Source: Pleurotus ostreatus/Saccharomyces cerevisiae fusant (Eukaryota > Opisthokonta). From it: a stretch of 28,298 nt of DNA. Position 1 is the first letter of the stretch. Each line of letters begins with the position of its first letter. The notes under the pieces were generated by a model, which had not been told where the DNA came from, ran no database searches, and saw nothing but the letters and a program-made list of their open reading frames with translations. The position numbers and the translations under genes were made by a program. Below are positions 1-9,200 of the stretch, one piece after another. The stretch is from assembly GCA_024196135.1 (NCBI GenBank), contig JAMQCK010000322.1, forward strand, positions 1-28,298, given 5' to 3'.

Positions 1-23
1 GTGGCTAGTCGAGATGCACTCAC

Positions 24-532
24 CCAGCACGACGCCCTGCGCACCTCTAAAGAAGTTGTTTGTCAGGGAGCGGAAGCGCTCCTGACCGGCAGTATCCTGA
101 TAACGACACCATCAGCCTTACATACAGACGCGTGCACTATGCTCGCGCTGCCCTCAAGTGGACCTACTCACCCAGATACTCAGCCTGACCATCCGGCCAC
201 CGACTTTCATCGCGTGTAGGTGGAAGTCCATGCCGACGGTGACGGCTGTGTTCGCATTTAAGGATTCGTCCGAGTCGAGGAAGCGGAGGAGGAGAGTGGT
301 TTTTCCTAGGGAAGGGTGAGTCTGCTTCATTCGCGAGAGGAGATAGGTAGTAGGGCGGCGAGTAGCCTGTGTAAGGTTAAAACTTGGTGAGGTAAGGATC
401 TTGATAGGACGGTGGACGTGGGAGGGCGAGGGATCAAAGGGAAGCGCCCCCTCACGCACCGACTTGGGAGTTTCCGATGAGCAGGATCTTGACGTCCTTC
501 GCGGAAGGGTCATGAGACCTGGAAGCGGCCAT
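24..532 (-). CDS. Rab-family small GTPase, 5' three exons only (runs off left edge)
   Basis: Partial gene on the minus strand with exons 460-532, 172-305 and 24-96, and introns of 154 and 75 nt (GTGCGT and GTGAGT donors, TAG and CAG acceptors). The ATG at 532 opens a short N-terminus, then KILLIGNSQVGKTT (P-loop/G1), a switch I region with NTAVTVGMDF (G2 Thr) and [10 protein letters not shown] (G3). It stops at GAQGVVLG, where a GTGAGT donor leads beyond the window, so the G4 (NKxD), G5 (SAK) and prenylated C-terminus are not visible. Such proteins are membrane-trafficking switches. Exon lengths of 73, 134 and 73 nt and all phases match the Rab18-type gene at 6257-10075, so the two are paralogues by DNA duplication. 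This copy is more diverged in switch I (MDF for VDF) and in the segment after FRS. Whether it is intact cannot be judged from here. Confidence 0.85.
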
Positions 533-1789
533 GGTAGTAGCGGGCGCAAGTCTTGGGATGCAGTTTACGATCGGGCCCGGGCAGGGTGCTCGGCACAGGT
601 CAAGGGTACGAGCTGCGGGAAGTCGAAGGAGATGATAAAGATTGAGATAGCTGGACGAAAGGTGGTAAAGGAGGATGGTCAGACGAGGAGTGCCCAGTGC
701 TTGACGGCTGGGAGCAAGCCAGCTACAGGTACGAGGCGCGCGGTAGGCGCGCGTTCAACGCATGGTGGAGGCGAGGCGAGTACGGCATGTCTTCGCTTCC
801 CCGTAATCTTCGCTATACTAGTATCACGGAATTCGATATGCTTGATTACCGATATGCGCCTGATGTGGTATCGCCGCTTGGAGCTTGGAGCCTGCTGCCA
901 GACTCGGATAATGCCGTGACGCTTCCTCTCGTGTATCTCGATTCGACGGCTCTGTATTCTGAGCACATAAACTTCCTCGACGTCGCCATGTCGAAGTCAA
1001 CTGACGATGAGAGTTCAAAGCAAGGGCCGACCGGCCATATTTTGGCCACGTGCCGAGCTGATGGCCATATCAACAAATGCACATGTGGCTGACCTCATCT
1101 TTGTTCTCCGCCATCATGGCCCTTTTGACCATGCCCATTGCCACCGCTTCTCCTACGTCTACGAAAGCCCGACTCTTACGAATACCTGACCAAGGGAACG
1201 TGTATAGATATGGCGCTCTCTTCGCAAAGCTCGAAGAAACGCTAGGACCCCGATGCGGAGCAAAGCCTGGACCCGCGCGACAACGCTCGGTTTTGTCGGG
1301 AAGCATGCCTCGTCAACCTCGGAGGACAACTTTTGCGGACTTGCACGAGATTAGTGCTAGTTCATGGCCGGTCTTGGCATCTGAGCAATGCTACACATGT
1401 CGCGCGCGAAAGCGGCAGACCCTGCATCGATCCCACGATTCCTTACCAAATCCGGCGACGGCGATGTTTTTGTTGGTCGGTATTTGCCTCGTGCGTGCAT
1501 AATTGGCTGCTATGTTGTACAAGCATCTACATAGTGCGTGCTTATGTCGTCGCCATATGAACGGACTCGATATATATATATGCGGATGGCTCGTTTGGGC
1601 ATCTTGCTCTCAGCCACCACTTGCCCACCGCTTGCTGGTCGTCGCGTCCCCTGATTTCTACCTGTTGGCCATCACTGAAGCCTTACTCGTCGCTCCCCCA
1701 TTCCCTCGCTGACTATTGCAGTTGCTACTCGAGCCTGTTTGCCACTGAACTAATTCTTTCGCCACCGACTAACTAACCTCATCACTGTC
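533..1789. other. Intergenic region between divergent genes
   Basis: This 1.26-kb stretch separates the minus-strand Rab paralogue from the plus-strand 1009-aa gene and should hold both promoters. It has an alternating AT run near 1570-1582, about 210 bp upstream of the plus-strand start. Two short plus-strand open frames exist (697-1092 and 1077-1502). The second would start with a hydrophobic, signal-peptide-like stretch ending near ATASP. Neither resembles a family I know and they overlap in different frames. I see no RNA gene. Confidence 0.5.
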
Positions 1790-4700
1790 ATGTTCTTGTG
1801 AGTCCCAATTTCGTCTTCGCCCGCGAGTTAACTAACCGGACGATCGCCTCCCAGATCCAGTCTCATGCCGCAAAGTGGACCCTACAGTCTCCAAAACCCC
1901 TTCATAGCTCAGAACAGCCCTTACATGCCCCAAAGCTCGCCTCTTGGTCCCCGCCACGGCCCGTACAAGACGCGTAGCTACTCCAATCTTCAAGGTCAAG
2001 AGAACCTGCCGCCTCTCGGCGCGCCTTTCGTCCATAAAAAATTGGCGCCCTTGGTCCACCAGACCTCGGCGCCCTTCGTCGCTCAAAATTTGGCTCTCTC
2101 CGCCAACCAGAAGCCGGCTCCCTTCGTCACCGCCCAATTGGTGCCCTTCGTTGCCCCACAATCGGTGCCCTTCGTCACCCCCCAGTTGATTCCCTTCGTC
2201 GACTACCAGGCGCCTCTCGATTCCCGCTTCTCCGCTCACAAGATGCGAGGCTATCCTGGTGCTCGCGATCGAGAGAGTGCCCCTCTACCGACTTCCTTCG
2301 TCGACCCACCGTCTGCCCCCCTCGTGAACGAACATCCGACTCCTTTCGTCGATCAGAAGACCTCCCTCTTCGTCGAGCAGAAAACCTCCCTCTTCGTCGA
2401 CCAAAACTCGCATATCTGCATCGACCGCACGGCGCGCCTCTTCGACGATCGGGATGTCTCCTGTCCTCGGAGCGAGAACAAACTGGCCTCGTTGAAGGCC
2501 CTCGGGCTCGGCTGGCCCTCCTCTATCCCGCTCGGCCATCCCTTCGAGATACCGGGACCTCAACCGCGCAAGTCGAATGCTCTCGAGTCGCATGGTTATC
2601 ATCACCACGACCAACCCTCGGGGTCACATCCTCACGAACACTCCCCGAGGGCTCGTGACCACGGCTACCACCCCTACAAACAACCCTCGCACACACCAAG
2701 TCTTCAACCCTCGCACACGCCCGGAATTCAACCCCGAAAGCCGAGTGCCCTCCACTCCGTCCAAGCCCACGTGCAGCAAAATCTGAAGCCGGCGGCAGGT
2801 CGGGCGGTCCGGTACACGACGCCGGCGGTGGTATATGCGCCGGCGGGGGCGGCGCATGTGCCATTCGTTGCGAGTACGGGTTCGTCGTGGGAGGATGAGG
2901 TGGAGGTGGGATATTGTGGGGAGGTTGCGGCCGAGAACCCGATGGACGAGGACGTTGACTTCCCGGAGGGCGTCGTCGGCGCGAAGGATGTGACGCTCAA
3001 CGACGCCGAGTCTTGCGCGGCCGTCTATCGCGAAGCCCAGTCTAGCGAGGGTGAATCTCGCGACAAGGAGATTGTTTCGTCCTTCGATGTGGCGTCGTGG
3101 GCCTGGGTAGGCTCAGATGACACAGAAACCTCACTCGATGGCGCTGTCGACGGCGACGATCTCTGCGACGACTACGGTACCGATGGACCCCGCGGCGCGG
3201 TCTACGATGACGAACTCTGCGTCTCGCGCGATGTCGGCAATGACGAGAACCTCATCTATCACGACGAGCCCAGCGGCGCGGTCGACACCTACGGCTACGG
3301 CTCGGTCGACACCTACGGCTACGGCTCGGTCGACAACTACGGCTACGGCGCGGTTGACACCTACGGCCACGGCGCGGTCGACAGCTGCGGCTACGGCGCC
3401 AACGACCTCACCACGGTCACCTTCAACAAGGCCGACGACCCTTGGGCTATCATCGCGGACCTCAACTTCGCAATCCCCGACTACAGCAAGGCTGCTTCTC
3501 GCGGTGCCGGCGTGAAAAGGTGTTCCCGTGGCGCCGACGTTCAGAGCTCTTCTCGCGGTGCCAACGGTCAGAGCTCCCCCCGTGGTGCCAACGCTCAGAG
3601 CCCTCCCCGTGGTGCCAATGTTAAGGCTCCTCGTGGCGCCGACGTTGAGGCTCCCTCTCGTGACGCCGACGTCGAGGCTCCCTCTCGTGAGGCCGACAAC
3701 ATGGCCCCCGACTTCAAGAAGGACCACTCCATGGCTACGCCTACCATCACCTACCACACTGCCACCCAAACCACCACCTACAACACCACCGACGCCTACG
3801 GGTACGCCGCGTTCGACGCGCGGCTCGCCGATCTGGAGTCCTGCGAGGCGTTCGAGAAGGATATCGATGCGGCGCTGGCGGGGTGTGCGAGTTGGGCGGA
3901 GGCTGGGCGTGCGAGTTGGGAGGAGGCTGGGCGTGCGAGCGGTGACGCTGCGCTGGCGGGGTGTGCGAGCGGTGACAGTGCGTCGGATGGGTGTGCGAGC
4001 GGTGACAGTGCGTCGGATGGGTGTGCGGGCTTTGACGTGCTCACTGAGTGTGCGAGCTTCGACACTGCGCGCAAGGGGATGGGAAGTTGGGAGGGGGAGC
4101 TGGACGTGGGGCGCTGGGAAGGGGAGGCTGCGATGAGTTTGTGGGAAGATGAGCTCGGAAGCGTCTGGGACGATGAGCTCGAAAGGCACTGGGACGATGA
4201 GCTCGAGAGCTTCTGGGATGATGGCGAGGAGGTGATGAAGGACGATGGCGAAGAGGGAAAGGAGATGGTCGATGGCGGGGCGCGGAATGATGGCGGCGAG
4301 CGCGAGGAGGTGAGGGATATGGATGATGGCAAGGAGAACGGGGACGAGGACGGTGACGGTGGTGAGGGAGGGGAAGGGGAAGGTGGCGCGGGTGGAGGTG
4401 ACAGCGGCGCGGGTGAGAAGGGTGGTGAGGCGGGTGACAATGGAGAGGGAGGGGACGATGGCGACGGCAAGCGCAAGCAAGGCAACTCGGGCAGCGGCGA
4501 CCGAAAGGAAGAAGACCCCGAAGACCAAGACGAGGACGAAGGCGAGGACCATCGCAAGGACGAAGACGAGGACGACGGCGGAAATTCCGCTGAACACAGG
4601 ACCAGTGAGCGTCAGCCCGGCCCCGCAACTATCCCCTTTGTTGCTGCCGTCCCCTTCCATGCCGACTCGACGCTCCCCTTCCATGCCGACTCGACGATCC

Positions 4701-4876
4701 CCTCCCAGAACCCCTCCACCTCCCAAGATCCCGCCTCCTCCGCCATCCCTCGCCCTCGCCCCCAACCCGCCGACTCCTTCTCCACCGCCCTCGACGCGTG
4801 GCACGACCTGGACCGCAACCGCGAAGAATCTTGGGACGCGAAGTTGGACGAATGGTACGCGCCGCTGCGAGGGTAG
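1790..4876 (+). CDS. Low-complexity, repeat-built acidic protein, 1009 aa, function unknown
   Basis: Two exons, 1790-1797 and 1855-4876. The first exon encodes only M-F-L less one base. A 57-nt intron (GTGAGT donor, TTAACTAAC branch point, CCCAG acceptor) joins it in frame, giving MFLSSLMPQ; the alternative start is the ATG at 1865 with no intron. No family is recognised. Visible in order: an N-terminal region of about 15 'PFV/PLV' repeats rich in Q and N (residues about 30-190); a His/Pro-rich stretch; five exact-length 8-residue VDTYGYGS repeats (residues 479-518, DNA 3281-3400, unit 24 bp); Ser-Arg-Gly-Ala repeats ending in AD/AN; CASGDSASDG repeats; four WDDEL-type repeats; a long tract almost entirely of D, E, G and K; two PFHADST repeats; and a short tryptophan-containing C-terminus. 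No signal peptide or clear membrane segment is seen. The architecture suggests a largely disordered protein. The unbroken frame over 3 kb of repeats and the short intron argue that it is real. Confidence 0.7.
1798..1854 (+). other. 57-nt intron after an 8-nt first coding exon
   Basis: The GTGAGT donor follows ATGTTCTT, there is a TTAACTAAC branch-point match about 25 nt before the acceptor, and a CCCAG acceptor. Splicing keeps the frame into the long exon. Without splicing, the ATG at 1790 meets TGA at its fourth codon. Confidence 0.65.
3281..3400 (+). repeat. 24-bp coding minisatellite, 5 units
   Basis: Five head-to-tail 24-bp units encode variants of VDTYGYGS inside the 1009-aa protein. 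Most differences between units are single bases, so the copies are fairly recent or homogenised. The unit length is a multiple of three, as required to keep the frame. Confidence 0.9.
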
Positions 4877-5392
4877 GGAAGCGGTGCGTGCCGCTCCGGT
4901 GGTACGCGCCACGTCGGGCGCAGGAAATCATACGCTCTGCTTCGAGCGTAGGATGCGAGCTTCGCGCCGCTTCGAGCGTGCTTAGGAGGGCCGGGCGAGG
5001 GAAACTACAAGGGTACCAAGATCAGGATGAAAAAGCGCATTGGGGAGGATCAAGACAGGACGTGTGCATTGGGGAGGGTCGAAGCATACCGAGCGCAGTG
5101 CGGTCCATAGGATAAAGATTAAATCGTAGATAATAAACAGATAAACAGAGTGAACATATGATTACGACAGCCGTCTACATGTTCCTACTCTCGACGACCG
5201 TCTATGTGGCCTTCCTCTCTTCACACTTCTCCCCTCCTCACACTTCCACCCCCTTTATAACCTCAGCCAACCACCCACCAGCGACCAACTACCCACTTCC
5301 CCTTCCTCCCCCCACTTGTCCTCGCCCCACCCTCCTCGTCCTCATCCTCCTTCCCGCCCTGTCAAAAAAAAATGACAAAACGATTCCGAACT
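4877..5392. other. 3' flank of the 1009-aa gene; no gene seen
   Basis: Apart from a few short chance open frames I see no coding signal. The plus strand becomes AT-rich near 5112-5155 (AATAAACAGATAAACAG), a plausible 3'-end region for the upstream gene. It ends at the poly-A run at 5364-5372, which read on the minus strand is the Pol III terminator of the tRNA-Asp locus. Confidence 0.5.
5364..5372 (-). terminator. Pol III terminator, nine T residues
   Basis: On the minus strand a run of nine T lies 81 nt beyond the mature 3' end of tRNA-Asp and about 20 nt beyond the last extra 3'-half copy. It sits inside a small inverted repeat, TGTCA..TGACA. A shorter TTTT precedes it at 5377-5380. Because no T4 run lies between the tRNA and this point, a Pol III transcript should read through both extra 3' halves. 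Confidence 0.65.
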
Positions 5393-5453
5393 TCCTCGGC
5401 GGTGCGTCGGACGCCCGCTCCCTCCTCGGCGGTTGCGTCGAACGCCCACTTCC
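5393..5453 (-). repeat. Two extra degenerate copies of the tRNA-Asp 3' half
   Basis: Directly downstream of tRNA-Asp (minus strand) are two further copies, 5423-5453 (31 bp) and 5393-5422 (30 bp), of the T-arm plus 3' acceptor strand. Both keep the acceptor sequence CCGCCGAGGA exactly and a TTCGA or TCCGA loop core. Their T stems have changed in the same way (GCGTTCGACGC and GCGTCCGACGC), so the two extra copies share a history after diverging from the intact gene. Confidence 0.85.
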
Positions 5454-5555
5454 TCCTCGGCGGGGAGTCGAACCCCGCTCTCCCGCGTAAAGTGCCCCAA
5501 ACTAAGGAACGAAAATACTGACAGGCGGGTGTACTAGCCGATATACTACCGAGGA
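5453..5555 (-). tRNA. tRNA-Asp (GUC) with 31-nt intron
   Basis: Acceptor strands TCCTCGG (5549-5555) and CCGAGGA pair over 7 bp, with G as discriminator base. The D arm carries the A box TAGTATATCGG, the anticodon stem is CCCGC/GCGGG, and the loop CTGTCAC gives anticodon GUC. The T arm contains GGTTCGACTCC, a perfect B box. A 31-nt intron (5488-5518) sits at the canonical place, one base 3' of the anticodon. The mature 72-nt sequence is identical to the tRNA-Asp at 20679-20774, but the introns are unrelated. The gene is flanked on both sides by tandem copies of its own halves. Confidence 0.93.
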
Positions 5556-5556
5556 T

Positions 5557-5660
5557 ATACTAGCCGATATACTACCGAGGATATGGTAGCCGATATACTA
5601 CAGAGGACGTACTAGCCGATATACTACCGAGGACGTACTAGCCGTTATGCTACCGAGGAT
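5557..5660 (-). repeat. Four extra 26-bp copies of the tRNA-Asp 5' half
   Basis: Upstream of tRNA-Asp (minus strand) the 26-bp segment covering the 5' acceptor strand and whole D arm is repeated head to tail with no spacer: 5557-5582, 5583-5608, 5609-5634 and 5635-5660. The fifth unit, 5531-5556, is the tRNA itself. Each unit keeps an A-box-like TAGTATATCGG (TAGCATAACGG in the outermost). The unit nearest the tRNA differs from it at one position; the 5583 and 5635 units are more diverged. Confidence 0.9.
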
Positions 5661-6256
5661 GTAGGGGGGAAAAGGGATGGGTGTGTTGTACGTGGTGGTA
5701 GGGATGTGAAGGGGTAGGGGGATGTGGTATGTGAAGGGGTGGGGGGTTGGGATCTGAAGAGGAAGAGAGTGGTGGATGGGAGGGTGGGGATGGGAAGGAC
5801 GGGAAGCGGGTGGAGAGGCCTGACAGCGCTGATGAGGCGCGCGGACGAGGTCAAGGCGCAAATGAGGAGCGAGCAAAGAAGCGACGTCGCAGACCAAGAA
5901 GCGAGTCAGCACACACACAAGATGCGAGTTAGCACACGCATAAGATGGAATCAAATATCATATCATACAAACCAGAGAGTAAGTCGTAAGTCAGTCGTAT
6001 CGCGAAAAGAGAGCAGTCGTATCGCGAAAAGAGAGCAGTCGTATCGTGAAAGATAGCGCGCTGCGCCGGTCCGTATCCATCCCTCCTCGTCTACCATATC
6101 CTGCCCCCTCCTTCGTCACGCATGTCGCATCCCTCGCTCCATCTAACCCCCAAACAATACATCGCGCCTCTGCCCCGCTTCCTTCGCCTTCGCCTTCGCG
6201 CGCCGTTCCCAGCTGCGAACACCCCACCCCACCCCACCCTAACCCTCCCCCTAATC
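5661..6256. other. Intergenic; short repeats, no gene
   Basis: This lies between the tRNA-Asp half array and the stop codon of the Rab18-type gene. It contains G-rich sequence on the plus strand (5665-5790) and a 22-bp tandem repeat, CAGTCGTATCGCGAAAAGAG plus two bases, three times at about 5992-6057. I see no coding or RNA signal. Confidence 0.5.
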
Positions 6257-9200
6257 CTAACACCCACACCCGCCCTCCTCCCTCCCACTCCCACTCTCCC
6301 CGTCCAAACGCACGACCTGCACGCCGCCGGGCACGCCGCCGCGGCCGTGGTCCGTCCTGCAGAGGTTTCAGCATTTGCTCACAATGATGAAGGGGGATGG
6401 CGAAGGGCGGAGACGGAGGGAAGACGAAGGGCGGAGACGAAGAGGGAGGACGAAGGGCGGGGACGAGGGGAGATGGGGGGCGGGGACGAGGGAAGACGAA
6501 GGGCGAGAAGGAGACGGAGGGCGCGAAGGTGAGGAGAGCCGTGGGGCGGCGAGGGGCATAAGTGGGGCGAAGAGAAGAGGAAAAGAAACCGAGAAAGGAG
6601 GAAAGGAAATGAGAAGTCGAAGAACGCAAACAAGTAAAATACGCAATCAAAGAAAAATACGCACCTCGTCTCGCCCCCGCCGACTAACCCCTCGTCCTCG
6701 AGGACCTTCTCGATGAGCTGGGGAGTGCGTCAGTGGACTGGTTGATCTCGGCGAAACACTCTTGATGGCCAGCCGCGTCGATGCCCACTGCCTTCCGCCT
6801 TGACGCCATCCGTCCCCTTGCGCCTCGTCCTTCCGCCTCGACACCTTCGTCCTTCCGCTTCGACGCCCTCCGCACCCCGCCTCGACGCCCTCCATCTGCC
6901 CTCCGCCTCGACACCCACCCCCTTCCGCATCGTTCGCGCAACGGGCGCGCAATGGGCGCAATGCGAGCCGCACTCGGACGCACAAGGGCGGAGGCGCACT
7001 CGGACGCACGAGGGCGAGGGTGAGAGCGCACTCGTACATACGAAGTCGCAGGCGCACCCGGACGCACGAGGGTGGAGGCGCACTCGTACATACGAAATAG
7101 GAGGCGCACTCGTACATACGAAGTCGCAGGCGCACCCGGACGCACGAGGGTGAGAGCGCAGTGCGAGAGATGCGCCATAGGCATCCGCACCGCCACCCCC
7201 ACCACCAACCCCCTCTCACCCCCTTCACCAAGCCCCATCCCTCCACCCCACCCTCCACCCCCACTCCCTCACCCTCCACCCCTCAAACCCTTCACCAAAC
7301 CCCCTCTCACCTTCCCTCAAACTCCCCCCTTACCAAACCCCCCAAAGATTGACGCACAGCTAAAGAGGAATGACAGACAACAAAACCGCACCTTCTCAAA
7401 CACCTCCCTTACCCCCTCGCTCGTCTTCGCGCTCGCCTCGACGAACAGGGAGCCCATCCGGGCCGCGAAGGCGGCGCCTTCGGGGGTGGGGATCTGTTTT
7501 TGAGTTAATATTTTATTTGAAGGGGCGGTTAGTATTTAGCAATGTGTTAATAGTTTATTAGGAAGGGGGTTGGTGGGGATGTGATGAGAGTGAGAAGGGG
7601 GTAGGGAGAAGGAGGGAGGAGGGGTGATTCAAATCGCGCGAGGACGGGCTCCTGTCGCGCGACGAGCGCATCATCTGGCCGAAGACGTGGGAGGCGTGAC
7701 GAGCCCTCACCCCATCACGCGTCCCCTTCCCCCCCTTCCCCCTCTCCCACACCCTTCCCCTTCCCCCAATTCCCCCTCCCCCTTCTCTCCCTTCTCTCTC
7801 CCCCCTTCCCTCCTCTTTCTTTTCCCCCATCATCCAAACACCATCCCCCCAATACTCAAAAAGCCACAAAAAAATTATATAAAGAAAGCCAAAAAACTCA
7901 CCTCCCTCCCCCCCGCCTTATCCACCTTGTTCCCGACGAGCACCTTCGCGGCCGAGGCGGGCACGTAGGTCTCGAGTTCGGCGTACCTGTTAGATGTGTT
8001 TGAGTAGGTGGGTGACGGATGGTGATGGGAGAGAAATTGGGGAGTGGGAGGGAAGTGGGAAGTGGGAAGTGGGAAGTGGGGGGAGTGAGGCGAAGGGAAG
8101 GAAGGTTATGGGTGGGTGGGGGGGCGTGAGTTAGGTGCGGTGGTGGGGGGAGGCGAAGGGGGAGAGGCGGAGGGGGAGGGGGAGGGAGGGGAGGGGGAGT
8201 GGGGGCGGAAGGTGAAGGAGTGGCCGCGAGCGAAGCGGGGGCGAGAACGTGGAAGGGAAGGAGCGGGAGGGAGGGGAGCGAAGGTGCAGAGGCGAAGGAG
8301 GGTGGGCGAAGGGGGCGAGAGAGCGTCCGCACGGGGATTGCGGACAGGGGAATGGAAGCGGGGACGGGGAACAGGGGGATGGAAGCGGGGACGGGGAACA
8401 GGAGAATGGAAGTGGGGCCGAGGGAATGGAGGCGAATGAGCGTCGTGCTGGACGATCCGCCGCGCACTCACGCGCGTCCGACACCATTCGCACGCGCGAC
8501 GTCGCTCCTCCTCCAACCCCATCCAAAAAAACCACAACCACACCCAAAACCAAAAAACAATGTGCAAGCGGGTCGTGCGTATCTCAGCCACTCACCACCG
8601 CGGCAGCGCCTCGAACGACTCCCGGTTCGTCACGTCGTAGACTGGGAGGGGGGGGTTAGTATGTGATTCGTTCGTTTCGTTCGGTTAGTAATTTGTTCGG
8701 ATGTTAAATAGGGGTTAGTGTTTCGTTCGGTTAGTGATTCGTGCGTCTCGTTCGGTTAGTGATTCGTTCGTTTCGTTCGGTTAGTGTGTTTGTTATGTGG
8801 TTAAGGAGGAGAGAAGGGAGGTGGGGCGAAGGAGGGGTGAGGGAAGTGGGGCGAAGGAGGGATGGGGCGAAGGAGGAAAGGGGCGAAAGAGGAAGGGGCG
8901 AAGGAGATGAGAAGGGGAGGCGGTAAAAAAGCGCGCAAACATCTAGAAGGAAGAAAAGTACCCAAACCCCCCACTCACCCAACACAATCCCCTGCGCGCC
9001 CCGGTAGTAGCTCGCCGTGATCGTCCGGAAGCGCTCCTGGCCGGCGGTGTCCTGGCGAGCGTTAGCGAGCGGAGGGCGTGGGTTGTAGCGTTTTGGTTAG
9101 AGCAGTGGGCGGTTTTGTTTTTAGTATTGGGTGGTTTTTTTCGTATTTTGGTTATGAAGGAGGAGTGGGGTGAGTATCTATGTTAGTTTGCGGTAGTTCA

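Noticed and set aside
1077..1502. 141-aa plus-strand frame with a signal-peptide-like start
   Set aside because: No known family, no codon or splice support, and it overlaps another frame. It lies in the promoter region between divergent genes. Transcript evidence would be needed.
3131..4912. Long antisense open frames (593 aa minus, 253 aa minus, others) over the 1009-aa gene
   Set aside because: They are complements of GC-rich repeats. The plus-strand frame has a canonical intron and a sensible start, while the antisense products are translations of the same repeats with no domain.
6375..6716. Highly charged open frames over Rab18 introns
   Set aside because: They are generated by purine-rich repeats. 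The splice-consistent Rab18 model explains the region and the frames have no homology.
7393..7491. Alternative donor GTAAGG within Rab18 exon 6 (after SEG)
   Set aside because: Using it would delete VREVFEK, which matches the conserved Rab helix after SAKT. The donor GTGCGG after VFEK keeps phase and homology.
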